In this document: positions 27,726-36,512 of the stretch, in pieces | How the letters are laid out: the number at the start of each line of letters is the position of its first letter | Position numbering within the stretch: position 1 is the stretch's first letter | DNA from: Verrucomicrobiaceae bacterium | GTDB taxonomy: Bacteria; Verrucomicrobiota; Verrucomicrobiia; Verrucomicrobiales; Akkermansiaceae | DNA: 36,512 nt | Direction of reading: 5' to 3' | Assembly (NCBI GenBank): GCA_029977225.1 | Contig: JAPOLH010000007.1 | Coordinates: 1 to 36,512, forward strand | The notes under the pieces: generated by a model | Told to the model about the DNA's origin: nothing | Database searches by the model: none | The model's input: only the letters and a program-made list of their open reading frames with translations | Program-made: the position numbers and the translations under genes

Positions 27726-29600
27726 TTACAGGCTGCGGGTTTTGATTTCCTCGGTGAGCTCCTTAATGAATTGGTCGAGCGGCTTGGCGCCGAGGTCGTC
27801 TTTGTCGCGGTGACGGACCGAGACCGTGCCTTCTTCTGCTTCACGTTGGCCAATGACGAGCATGTAGGGGACGCGGTCGAGGCGGGCGAGGCGGATTTTG
27901 GCGCCAATTTTGTCGGAGCTGCGATCGACGGTGAGGCGAACGCCGGCATTGGCGAGTTGGGCCGCGGCGGCTTCGGCGACCTCGAGGGTTTTTTCCGAGA
28001 TCGGCAAGATGCGAACTTGTTCGGGCGCGAGCCAGGTGGGGAACTTGCCTTCGAAGTGCTCGATGAGCAGGCCGGTGAAGCGTTCCATCGAACCAAAGGG
28101 CGCGCGGTGAATCATCACTGGCGTGTGGGCCTGGTTGTCGGGGCCGATGTAGGAAAGTCCGAAACGAACGGGCAGGTTGTAGTCGACCTGCACCGTGCCA
28201 AGTTGCCAATCACGGCCGATTACATCTTTGACGACGAAATCGATTTTTGGTCCGTAGAAGGCCGCTTCGCCGAGCTCCTCGGTGTAGGGTACGCCGAGCG
28301 TTTGCACGGCCTCGCGCAGTGCCGCTTCGGCCTTGTCCCAGTTTTCCGGCGAGCCGACATACTTGTCGCTGGCAGGATCGCGAAGTGAGAGGCGCACGCG
28401 GTAGTCATGCATGCCGAGCGTGCTGAGAACTTTTTTCACCAGATCGAGGCAACCTGTCACTTCGGCGGCGACTTGATCGGGCGTGCAGAAAAGGTGGGCA
28501 TCGTCTTGGGTGAAGCCGCGGACACGGGTCATGCCGCCGAGTTCGCCGGATTGTTCCCAGCGGTAGACCGTGCCGAATTCTGCGAGGCGCACGGGCAGGT
28601 CGCGGTAGGAGTGATGATCGCTCGCGAAGATTTTAATGTGGTGCGGGCAATTCATCGGCTTGAGCAGGTAGCCTTCGAAGTCTCCCTTCTCTAGTCCGTT
28701 GATGAGTGAGGCGCAGGTGGCATCTTCGTCGGCGAGTTTTTCCAACACATCGCGCTCGGGGATCGCGGGGTACTGGCTTTCCTGATAGTAGGGAAAGTGG
28801 CCGGAGGTGCGGTAGAGGTCGAGCTTGCCAATGTGCGGAGTGAAGACCTGCGAGTAGCCTTGGCGGTCGAGTTCCTCGGTAATGAAATCTTGGAGCGATC
28901 TGCGGACGAGCGCGCCTTTGGGTTTCCAGAGGATGAGGCCTTGGCCGACCGCTTCATCGATGTGGAAAAGCGCGAGCTCGCGGCCGAGGCGGCGGTGGTC
29001 GCGTTTTTTCGCTTCCTCGAGTCGATTGAGGTGTTCTTCCAGGAGCTCCTTGCTTTCGAAGGCCGTGCCGTAGAGGCGCTGCAGTTGGCCTTTTGATTCG
29101 TCGCCCATGTAGAATGATGACGAGACCGACATCAGCTTCACATTCTTGCACTTCGCGGTGTAGCCGACATGCGGGCCTGCGCAGAGGTCAATGAACTCGC
29201 CATTTTGGAAACAGGAAATTTCTTCGCCTTCGGGGATCTTGTCGATCAGGTCGAGCTTGAAGCGCGACGGGTTGCCCGGGCGTTCGGTGAGTCCGCCGAG
29301 GCGTCCGGATTCGGCCATCGCTTTCGCGTCATCACGTGAGATCGTGCGGCGTTCGAACTTCTGGTTTTCCTTGGCGATTTTTTTCATCTCCGCCTCGATT
29401 TTTTCGAAATCGTCGGGCGTGAGGCGGTGCTTCATGTCGAAGTCGTAATAGAAGCCGTTTTCGATCGGTGGACCGTAGGCAAATTGTGCGTCGGGCCAGA
29501 TGCGCAGGATTGCGGTGGCCATGACGTGCGCGCATGAGTGACGCAGGCGCTCCAAGTCGGACATCTGCTGGCGTTCGTCGAGTGTCTTGCGTTCGTTCAT
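27726..29600 (-). CDS. thrS: Threonyl-tRNA synthetase (start at MNERKTLDERQQMSDLERLRHSCAH; upstream ORF extension to 29801 judged non-coding)
   Basis: RHSCAHVMA (editing HxxxH), IENGFYYDFD, DLCAGPHVGYTAKCKNVKLM, MNCPHHIKIF, GSMERFTGLLIEHFEGKFPTWLAPEQV. Confidence 0.95.
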   Translation of the reverse strand: MNERKTLDERQQMSDLERLRHSCAHVMATAILRIWPDAQFAYGPPIENGFYYDFDMKHRLTPDDFEKIEAEMKKIAKENQKFERRTISRDDAKAMAESGRLGGLTERPGNPSRFKLDLIDKIPEGEEISCFQNGEFIDLCAGPHVGYTAKCKNVKLMSVSSSFYMGDESKGQLQRLYGTAFESKELLEEHLNRLEEAKKRDHRRLGRELALFHIDEAVGQGLILWKPKGALVRRSLQDFITEELDRQGYSQVFTPHIGKLDLYRTSGHFPYYQESQYPAIPERDVLEKLADEDATCASLINGLEKGDFEGYLLKPMNCPHHIKIFASDHHSYRDLPVRLAEFGTVYRWEQSGELGGMTRVRGFTQDDAHLFCTPDQVAAEVTGCLDLVKKVLSTLGMHDYRVRLSLRDPASDKYVGSPENWDKAEAALREAVQTLGVPYTEELGEAAFYGPKIDFVVKDVIGRDWQLGTVQVDYNLPVRFGLSYIGPDNQAHTPVMIHRAPFGSMERFTGLLIEHFEGKFPTWLAPEQVRILPISEKTLEVAEAAAAQLANAGVRLTVDRSSDKIGAKIRLARLDRVPYMLVIGQREAEEGTVSVRHRDKDDLGAKPLDQFIKELTEEIKTRSL

Positions 29601-29778
29601 GCGCCGACAGGGAAACCTTGCGGGCGGGAAATGATCAAGGCAAATGCGGCGGCATGAGTGCGCTGCTCCTGCATTTTGAGCGCTTTGATGCGTCGGCGGC
29701 TTTGAATTTCGGTTTTCGGGATTATCCGCTTGAGCGTCGTGGGCGTGGCGGGCAGATTGGGCGCGTTCCCAGCGAGCT

Positions 29779-30315
29779 ATGGTCAGCCCTTCCACTAACA
29801 CCGTCCACTCTGCCTACGATTCCAAGATCGAAGGCAATGTGATTGTCACCCGCGTCGATGCCGCGATCAACTGGATGCGCAAAAACTCGCTGTGGCCGAT
29901 GCCCATGGGCTTGGCTTGCTGCGCGATTGAGTTGATGGCCACTGCGTCGAGCCGCTTTGATATTTCGCGCTTCGGCATGGAGGTCATGCGCTTTTCGCCG
30001 CGTCAAAGTGATGTTCTGATCGTTTCCGGCACGGTGACCTACAAGATGGCGCTCGCGGTTAAACGCATCTGGGATCAGATGCCCGAGCCCAAGTGGTGCC
30101 TTGCGATGGGTGCTTGCGCATCGAGCGGTGGCATGTACCGGAGCTATGCGGTGCTGCAGGGGATTGATCGTTTGATCCCGGTCGATGTCTATGTTTCGGG
30201 GTGCCCACCACGGCCTGAGGCCTTGATCGAAGGCTTGATGAAACTGCAAAAGAAAATCGAAGGCGAGGAATCCACCGTCGCTCAGAAGAAGGCTTTGATT
30301 GAAGAAATTTCCTGA
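29779..30315 (+). CDS. nuoB: NADH-quinone oxidoreductase subunit B
   Basis: [72 protein letters not shown]. Confidence 0.96.
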   Translation: MVSPSTNTVHSAYDSKIEGNVIVTRVDAAINWMRKNSLWPMPMGLACCAIELMATASSRFDISRFGMEVMRFSPRQSDVLIVSGTVTYKMALAVKRIWDQMPEPKWCLAMGACASSGGMYRSYAVLQGIDRLIPVDVYVSGCPPRPEALIEGLMKLQKKIEGEESTVAQKKALIEEIS

Positions 30316-30328
30316 TCTCTCACACGAC

Positions 30329-30898
30329 ATGTCAGCAGTACAAGATATCGATCGTTTGCGCGGCTGGTTCGCGGAAAAAATTCTCGGAGTGAACGAATTT
30401 CGTGGCGAGCACAGCGTGACTGTGGCGCTGGATTCGATTGCGGCATTTCTGAGCCGTTGCCACCGCGACCTTGGGTATGAACTTCTGCTCGATGTTTCCA
30501 GTGTTGACCATTTCGGCGATGATCCGAGATTTGAAGTGGTTTACGAATTGGCGACTGTGGATGATTCCAAGCACCTGCGGGTGAAGGTGGCGGTCGGTGA
30601 GGATGAGGAAATTCCCTCAGTGGTGGGCATATGGCCTGGCGCTGATTGGCATGAGCGCGAGGTGTGGGATATGATGGGCATCCGTTTCTCGGGTCATCCG
30701 AATCTCAAGCGCATTCTCATGTGGGAGGGCTATCCGTTTTTCCCTTTGCGCAAGGATTTCCCGCTGGCGGGTCGTCCTTCGGACATGCCGGATGTCGCAT
30801 TCACCGGTGTCGCCCCGCTTGAGGGTGGGCCGTTTGTGACATGTGCCGGTGGTGAGGATCCCGTCGATCGCGAGCCACGCGCGAGAGCGTTTGATTGA
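30329..30898 (+). CDS. nuoC: NADH-quinone oxidoreductase subunit C
   Basis: LDVSSVDHFGDDPRFEVVYELATVDDSKHLRVKVAV...VGIWPGADWHEREVWDMMGIRFSGHPNLKRILMWEGYPFFPLRKDFPL. Confidence 0.95.
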   Translation: MSAVQDIDRLRGWFAEKILGVNEFRGEHSVTVALDSIAAFLSRCHRDLGYELLLDVSSVDHFGDDPRFEVVYELATVDDSKHLRVKVAVGEDEEIPSVVGIWPGADWHEREVWDMMGIRFSGHPNLKRILMWEGYPFFPLRKDFPLAGRPSDMPDVAFTGVAPLEGGPFVTCAGGEDPVDREPRARAFD

Positions 30899-30930
30899 AT
30901 ATTTCCATTTCGCGCGGAGAGTGTGGATTC

Positions 30931-31665
30931 ATGATCTCTTCGGGCGGAATGATGGATGAGCTGGTCGAAGATTTCCGGCGTCGCGTCAAGATGCCCGCAT
31001 CGTGGTTGGTTTTGCTGGCTGTTTTGCTCGTGCACCTGTGGACCCTAGTCGAGGTCGGCTCTGTAAATGGTGACGCTTGGTATGAGTCGCTCGGCTTGAG
31101 TCGTGCGGGAATCGGCGAGTCGCGGTACTGGCAAATTTTTTCGTACGGCTGGCTGCATGGTTCGTGGGGTCACTTGCTGGTGAATTCGGTTTTGATGTGG
31201 CTGCTGGGCACGCGCCTGGAGTTGATGATGGGTTGGCGGGTCATGATTGGCGTGACCGCGTCGGGCATAGTGACGGGAGGGGTGATGCACCTTTTGTTGG
31301 GCCATGGTTTGCTAGTGGGGATTTCCGGCGGGGCAATGGCCTTGCTGTTGTGTCTCGCGTCGCTGTCACCCGATGCGAGGGTCTTGCCGCTGGGTATTTC
31401 GGCAAGGAACCTTGGCCGTGGTGTTCTGATAGGCGAGCTGCTGCTTGCTTTGGCAGATCCGGCACTAGCCATTCCATGGTTTGCTCAGATAGGTAGTTGG
31501 CTTGTTGATCAAGGATTTGCATCGGTATTCCAGCTGGGTCACGCCTGTCATTTTGGCGGTGGTTTGGCTGGCATTTGTTGGGCGCGCAAATTTCGTGGTT
31601 CGCGCCTCACCCTGAAAAAACTTCGGCTCGATCGCGAGAGACGCGAACGAGCCGATGCTGAATGA
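30931..31665 (+). CDS. Rhomboid family intramembrane serine protease (start uncertain; ORF open from TTG 30895)
   Basis: YGWLHGSWGHLLVNSVLMWLLGTRLE (HxxxxHxxxN), GISGGAMALL (GxSG), HACHFGGGLAGICWA; several TM helices. Confidence 0.87.
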   Translation: MISSGGMMDELVEDFRRRVKMPASWLVLLAVLLVHLWTLVEVGSVNGDAWYESLGLSRAGIGESRYWQIFSYGWLHGSWGHLLVNSVLMWLLGTRLELMMGWRVMIGVTASGIVTGGVMHLLLGHGLLVGISGGAMALLLCLASLSPDARVLPLGISARNLGRGVLIGELLLALADPALAIPWFAQIGSWLVDQGFASVFQLGHACHFGGGLAGICWARKFRGSRLTLKKLRLDRERRERADAE

Positions 31666-31684
31666 TGTTTTTGTCGGATAGGTC

Positions 31685-32569
31685 TTAAGGCTGAGGTGCC
31701 TGCTCTCCGCGTGGTTTTCGTTCCACGCGTTCGGTACGTGGCTGCCTGCTTTCGCGGGGGCCTTCGGCCATTCGGTCTTGGCGGCTCATGCGATTGCCAA
31801 ACGAACTCGGGCGTTCGCTTCCGAAGTTGGGTCTTGCGGCTTGGGTTGCTTGTTGGCCGCCATCAAATGCAGGGCGTGTTGACCCGAAGCTCGGGCGCGT
31901 TTGGGCTTGTGGTTGCGGAGTGCTGTTGACCGGTTTGTTGAATGCTGAGGGTCTTGTCTGTTGTTGCTCACGCCATGATTCACGCGAGGGGCGCGATTGT
32001 TGCTGTTGCTGGAATCCGAGTGCGGGTCGGGTGTAATTCTGTTGCGGGCGGACCTCTTGCTCGGGCTGTTGGAAGAACGACGGTTTGGTTTGCGGTCGTG
32101 CATGCTGGGTCGCGTATTGTTCGCGGTGGTTGTGATGGATATAGCCCGCGCTGCGGTAGGCGGATTCACGGTTGCGGTAGTTTACAATTGTGATGTTGCT
32201 TACCCTACGTGGTGGCGGGCAATAACTCGAGCCTGGGCGCCAGCCGTGGGGGTGGACGCAGCCGGCAAATACCGGCGGACGGTAGCCGACGGGGTAAAAT
32301 CCGTTAAGGTAAGGATCGTAGTAACAGCGGCGGCGGTAGTTGTAATAGCTGTAGGTGTAGGGGTCATAGCCCCACTCGGGATTGCCGGTGCTGATGTAGA
32401 CCGAACTGGAGTATCCGCCTCCTCCGCCGTAATAACTTGAGCTTGAACTGTAGCTACCACCATAGGTCGCGCCGACCGAAGTGAAGTAGGGGTCATAGTA
32501 GCAGGAGGTGAGTGCGGTGGCTGTGACGGCAACCGCTACAATACCACAAAAACGAATGTTTTTGATCAT
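31685..32569 (-). CDS. Low-complexity Tyr/Gly then Gln/Arg/Pro-rich putative lipoprotein
   Basis: MIKNIRFCGIVAVAVTATALTSCYYDPYF (signal + lipobox) followed by SYSSSSSYYGGGGGYSSS and RPSF/QQQQ-rich tail. Confidence 0.7.
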   Translation of the reverse strand: MIKNIRFCGIVAVAVTATALTSCYYDPYFTSVGATYGGSYSSSSSYYGGGGGYSSSVYISTGNPEWGYDPYTYSYYNYRRRCYYDPYLNGFYPVGYRPPVFAGCVHPHGWRPGSSYCPPPRRVSNITIVNYRNRESAYRSAGYIHHNHREQYATQHARPQTKPSFFQQPEQEVRPQQNYTRPALGFQQQQQSRPSRESWREQQQTRPSAFNKPVNSTPQPQAQTRPSFGSTRPAFDGGQQATQAARPNFGSERPSSFGNRMSRQDRMAEGPRESRQPRTERVERKPRGEQAPQP

Positions 32570-32689
32570 GATTATGAGACTACATGATGCCGTAGGTCAT
32601 TCGAGAAATATTTTGGGAATCTTCGGGTTTGGGCGGTGATGCGAGCGTGATTGACAGTGGGCTGGGTTTGGCTGTTTCTTTCCGCACCT

Positions 32690-33715
32690 ATGAGTGATCA
32701 CACTGCCCCCATTCTTGTGACCGGTGGAGCCGGCTACATCGGTTCCCACACCGTCAGACTTCTTGCCGGCCAAGGGCGGCGGGTGGTGGTCCTGGACAAT
32801 TTGGTTTTTGGTCACGAAAAAGCCATCGTCGACGACGGCGTCGAGTTGGTGGTGGGGGATGTCGGCGATCAGGATTTGGTGCGCGGGCTTTTCGCTAAGC
32901 ATCGTTTTGGTGCGGTAGTGCACTTTGCGGCATTTGCCTATGTCGGTGAGTCGGTGACCGATCCGCTCAAGTATTATCAAAACAACACTGCTGAGCCGGT
33001 GAAACTTTTGCAGGTGATGCAGGAGTTTGGCTGCAAAGTCTTTGTCTTTTCTTCGACCTGCGCGACCTATGGGGTGCCCGACAAGCTGCCGATCACCGAG
33101 AGCAATGTGCAGAATCCGATCAACCCCTATGGTCGCAGCAAGCTGATGGTCGAGTGGATCCTAGCCGACTGCGATCATGCCTGGGGTCTGCGCAGTGCTT
33201 GCCTTCGCTACTTCAATGCAAGCGGATGTTCGCCCGACGGGCTCATTGGTGAGGATCACAATCCTGAGACTCATTTGATCCCGCGGGTGATGATGGCGGT
33301 GACCGGGGAGATTGATCATATCGAAGTTTTTGGCACCGATTACAACACGGCCGACGGCACCTGCATTCGCGATTACATTCACGTCGAGGATTTGGCCGAT
33401 GCACATGCGCGGGCCTTGGATCACTTGTCAGCCGGTGGTGCTTCCGTGCGATGCAACCTCGGAACCGGCGTTGGAGTTTCTGTGAAGGAAATCATTTCGG
33501 CCGTCGAAGAAGTCACCGGAAAACAAGTGCCGGTGAAGTATGGCCCGCGTCGCGAAGGTGATCCCGACTCGTTGGTCGCCGATCCATCGCTGGCCAAAGA
33601 GCTTCTTGGCTGGGTGGCATCGCGCAAGGATGTGCGCGACATGGTGAGGTCGGCTTGGGCGTGGATGAGTGCACCGGGCAAGGGTCGATTTCCAGCGAAC
33701 GAGAGAAAATCCTGA
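32690..33715 (+). CDS. galE: UDP-glucose 4-epimerase
   Basis: ILVTGGAGYIGSHTVRLL, VFSSTCATYG, NPYGRSKLMVEWIL, LRYFNASGCSPDGLIGEDH, TADGTCIRDYIHVEDLADAH. Confidence 0.95.
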   Translation: MSDHTAPILVTGGAGYIGSHTVRLLAGQGRRVVVLDNLVFGHEKAIVDDGVELVVGDVGDQDLVRGLFAKHRFGAVVHFAAFAYVGESVTDPLKYYQNNTAEPVKLLQVMQEFGCKVFVFSSTCATYGVPDKLPITESNVQNPINPYGRSKLMVEWILADCDHAWGLRSACLRYFNASGCSPDGLIGEDHNPETHLIPRVMMAVTGEIDHIEVFGTDYNTADGTCIRDYIHVEDLADAHARALDHLSAGGASVRCNLGTGVGVSVKEIISAVEEVTGKQVPVKYGPRREGDPDSLVADPSLAKELLGWVASRKDVRDMVRSAWAWMSAPGKGRFPANERKS

Positions 33716-33738
33716 GAGCGGCCGCGCGGTGTGTGGCC

Positions 33739-34806
33739 TCAACGGATGATGCCCTCAGCGGTTTCCTGCTTTAGTCGTAGCTGACCGCAGGCCGCGTCGA
33801 TGTCGTGGCCTTTTTCAAGTCGCAGCGTGGCTTGAACGCCGGCGTTTTTGAGGATGTCGCGAAATGCGCGGCATTGTTTGTCGGCGGGGCGTTTCCACTC
33901 GAGGCCATCGACCGTGTTGTAGGGGATCAGGTTGACCTTTGCGTGGAGGCGGCGAGCCACGCGAGCGAGGAGGCTAGCTTGCTCGAGTGAGTCGTTGATG
34001 TTCTCGATGAGAATGTATTCGAGCGTGAGTTTTTGGTTTTTGCGTGAGTTCCAATAATCAAGCGCGTCGAAGAGTTCCGCGAGTGGCCATTTGCGGTTCA
34101 CCGGCATGATTTGCTGGCGAATTTCGTCGGTGGCGCCGTGGAGGGAAATCGCGAGGCGGATCTGCTGCGGGTGTTCGGCGAGTTGGCGGATTTGCGGGAC
34201 GAGTCCCGAGGTTGAAATCGTGAGGTGGCGCGCGCCGAGGTGGAGGGTTTTTTCGTGGGTGATCAGGTTGATCGCCGCAAGCAGGTTGTTGATGTTGGCG
34301 AGTGGCTCGCCCATGCCCATGAACACGATGTTGTCGACGCGTTCGTTGGAAAGTTGTTCGGCAGCGAGGACTTGTCCGGCGATCTCCGAGGCATCGAGGT
34401 TGCGCGTGAATCCGGCGAGGCCAGAGGCGCAGAACTTGCAGCCGTAGGCGCAGCCGACTTGCGATGAAACACAGAGCGTGCGTCGATCGGAGGCGCCGCC
34501 GTAGAGCGCGGGGTTGGCGGGGATTAAAACGCTTTCGACATAGCGTCCGTCGTGGAGCTTGAAGAGAAACTTGCGGGTGGTGTCGGCCGAGCCTTGGGTG
34601 TGCGTGTGGGTGAGCGATGTAAGCCGGAATGAACTGGCAATTTTTTCGCGAAGCGCGACGGGCAGGTTGCTCATTGCGTCGATCGAATCAGCCTTCTTTT
34701 TCCACACCCAATCGAGGATCTGGTTCGCTCGAAATGCTGGCTCACCTTGCTCATTGAGCCATGAGATAAGTTCTTCGTGCGGGAGGCCGGTGAGCGAGGG
34801 AAGCAT
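33739..34806 (-). CDS. rlmN: 23S rRNA (adenine(2503)-C(2))-methyltransferase
   Basis: TLCVSSQVGCAYGCKFCASGLAGF (radical SAM CxxxCxxC), VFMGMGEPLANINNLL, HLTISTSGLVPQIRQLAE, IPYNTVDGLEWKRP. Confidence 0.95.
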   Translation of the reverse strand: MLPSLTGLPHEELISWLNEQGEPAFRANQILDWVWKKKADSIDAMSNLPVALREKIASSFRLTSLTHTHTQGSADTTRKFLFKLHDGRYVESVLIPANPALYGGASDRRTLCVSSQVGCAYGCKFCASGLAGFTRNLDASEIAGQVLAAEQLSNERVDNIVFMGMGEPLANINNLLAAINLITHEKTLHLGARHLTISTSGLVPQIRQLAEHPQQIRLAISLHGATDEIRQQIMPVNRKWPLAELFDALDYWNSRKNQKLTLEYILIENINDSLEQASLLARVARRLHAKVNLIPYNTVDGLEWKRPADKQCRAFRDILKNAGVQATLRLEKGHDIDAACGQLRLKQETAEGIIR

Positions 34807-34820
34807 CGGTTAGCGTGCTG

Positions 34821-36299
34821 TTAGAGCGCCGAACGTAGGTCGGAGGCTGCGTTTTTTGGGTTGGGTGATGGCTCTTGGACGAAGGAAAAATCGTCATTTG
34901 GCTTTTCGCCCGATGAGGCGGGCAGTGATGCGATGCTCGCGTGGGGTTGATGATCGATCAGTTCGGGGCTGGCGATGGTGGCGTCGGGGGCGACGGCTTG
35001 GAGTTCTTCAAATTTCCGAGCGGTGACCAGCACGCGTGATTCGAGCGAGCGCACGGCGGAGTTGTAATTTTCTACCGCATGGCCGAGCGAGCGTCCGAGT
35101 TTCACGAAATGTTCGGCGAGCTTGCCGAGGCGTTCGTGGAGGGTGCGTCCGAGTTTGGAAATTTCTCGGGCGTTTTCGGCGAGTGCTTCCTGGCGCCAAC
35201 CGTAGGCGACCGCGCGAAGGAGCGCGATGAGCGTGGTAGGCGTGGCAAGGATCACGCTTTTTTCCACGCCGTGTTCGATGAGCCCGGGGTCGTTTTGGAG
35301 TGCGGCCGAGAAGAAGGATTCGCTAGGAAGGAAGAGCACGGTGAATTCCGGCGCGTGCGCGAACTGATTGGTGTAATTTTTCGAAGCGAGTTGTTGGATG
35401 TGCACGCGCACTTGGGCTGAGTGACGGCGCAGTGCTTCGTCACGCGTGGTGTCGTCTGCCGCTTGGATCGCATCGAGGTAGGCTTCCATCGGAGTCTTCG
35501 AATCAACGACGATCGTCTTGCCGCCGGGCAGGTGGACGATGAGGTCGGGTCGAAGTTTTTTGCCTTCGTCGGTGGTGGTCGTGTGTTGGGTTTCGAAATC
35601 GCAGTGTTCCTGCATGCCGGCGAGTTCGACCACGCGGCGGAGTTGGATTTCGCCCCATTGCCCGCGGCCGGCGGGTTGGCGCAGTGCTTTGACAAGCGAG
35701 GATGTTTCGCTTTGGAGCTTTTGGTTGCCGTCGTTGAGGTGGCGGATTTGTGCGAGCAGATCCGAGTAGGCTCCTTCGCGGGCTTTTTCGATTTCGCCGA
35801 TGCGTGATTCGAATTTCCCGAGGGATTCGGTGACGGGCTTGACCAAGCCCTCGATGGCGACCTTGCGTTTTTCGAGTTCGCCGCGGGCTTCCTCGCTTTG
35901 CGATGCGAGCGAGGCTTTGGCGAGTTGGAGAAATTGTTCGGAGCTCGTCTTGAGAGCGTCGGCCGAGAGTGCCTTAAAGGTATCGGAGAGTTTTGCTTCC
36001 GAGCGTTCGAGCAGGGCTTGCTTTTCTTGGGCGGCTTTGACTTCCGCATCGAGTTGGGCTTGGATTTTTGAAAGCTCGTTACGGAAATCCTGCGCTTGTT
36101 TTTCGTGTGAGTTGGCCTCGGCGATGCATTGTGTGAGGCGTGAATCCAGTTCGCTGGCGCGGCGTTGTTCGGCGCTGAGTCGCTCGTTGGCGGCGGTGAT
36201 TTGGCGCGATGCCAAGAGGTGGGAGATGAGCCAGCCTAGCAGGCATCCCGCGATCGCGAGGAAGGCGTGCGGCAGGTAGTTGGCGATTTCGGGTGGCAT
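34821..36299 (-). CDS. rmuC: DNA recombination protein RmuC homolog
   Basis: N-terminal TM + coiled coil; [75 protein letters not shown]. Confidence 0.93.
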   Translation of the reverse strand: MPPEIANYLPHAFLAIAGCLLGWLISHLLASRQITAANERLSAEQRRASELDSRLTQCIAEANSHEKQAQDFRNELSKIQAQLDAEVKAAQEKQALLERSEAKLSDTFKALSADALKTSSEQFLQLAKASLASQSEEARGELEKRKVAIEGLVKPVTESLGKFESRIGEIEKAREGAYSDLLAQIRHLNDGNQKLQSETSSLVKALRQPAGRGQWGEIQLRRVVELAGMQEHCDFETQHTTTTDEGKKLRPDLIVHLPGGKTIVVDSKTPMEAYLDAIQAADDTTRDEALRRHSAQVRVHIQQLASKNYTNQFAHAPEFTVLFLPSESFFSAALQNDPGLIEHGVEKSVILATPTTLIALLRAVAYGWRQEALAENAREISKLGRTLHERLGKLAEHFVKLGRSLGHAVENYNSAVRSLESRVLVTARKFEELQAVAPDATIASPELIDHQPHASIASLPASSGEKPNDDFSFVQEPSPNPKNAASDLRSAL

Positions 36300-36412
36300 G
36301 ATGGCGGATTTCGCTTGCGGGCGTAGGCAAGCTCGGTTTCGTAGGGGGCGTCCGGGGACCATTTCTAGCTAACCGTTTCCCCGCACAAAGCAACGAAAAC
36401 CGATCATTCATC

Positions 36413-36512
36413 ATGCCACACACACTGCCCGAACTCGGATATGCCTACGACGCCCTCGAACCTCACATCGATGCCCGCACGATGGAGATTCATCACAGCA
36501 AGCATCATCAGG
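36413..36512 (+). CDS. Superoxide dismutase (Fe/Mn), N-terminal fragment (3' truncated by window edge)
   Basis: [33 protein letters not shown] matches the Fe/Mn-SOD N-terminus; absent from the ORF track because it runs off the window. Confidence 0.9.
   Translation, partial: MPHTLPELGYAYDALEPHIDARTMEIHHSKHHQ

Noticed and set aside
27636-28388. 250-aa plus-strand ORF
   Set aside because: Antisense to thrS and starts at the tRNA edge; thrS motifs clearly define the coding strand.
29601-29801. N-terminal extension of the thrS ORF
   Set aside because: Low-complexity, not TGS-like, overlaps the nuoB start region; MNERK start at 29600 is preferred.
1-36512. CRISPR array, prophage, IS element, rRNA or toxin-antitoxin locus
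   Set aside because: No regularly spaced short repeats, transposase/integrase motifs, rRNA-like sequence or recognisable TA pair were seen by reading; only a database search could exclude weak cases.

Overview
The window is about 36.5 kb of chromosomal, GC-rich, tightly packed bacterial DNA. A DUF1549/DUF1553 + DUF1501 pair, a PEP-CTERM protein and a CBM20-GH77 amylomaltase suggest the Verrucomicrobia/Planctomycetes group (inference). I found no prophage, IS element, CRISPR array or rRNA. Most genes are housekeeping: cysI(partial)-cysH-[PEP-CTERM protein]-cysK, smc, ruvA, mutT-like, rpsT, gluQRS, malQ/DPE2-like, sucCD, thrB, rnhC, HAD phosphatase, mazG-like, tRNA-Thr(CGU), thrS, nuoB-nuoC, rhomboid, galE, rlmN, rmuC and the start of a Fe/Mn superoxide dismutase at the right edge. 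The least explained locus is 8428-8924. It holds a small predicted secreted protein that is extremely rich in Cys and Lys, is built from internal repeats (including a perfect 50-bp DNA repeat), is preceded by a 17-bp dyad/hairpin, and is followed by a strong intrinsic terminator. Other points of interest are thrS next to its cognate tRNA-Thr, a ThrRS apparently lacking the TGS domain, nuoBC separated from the rest of nuo, an acidic insertion in SMC, a nested palindrome between cysK and smc, and a PEP-CTERM gene inside a sulfate-assimilation cluster.
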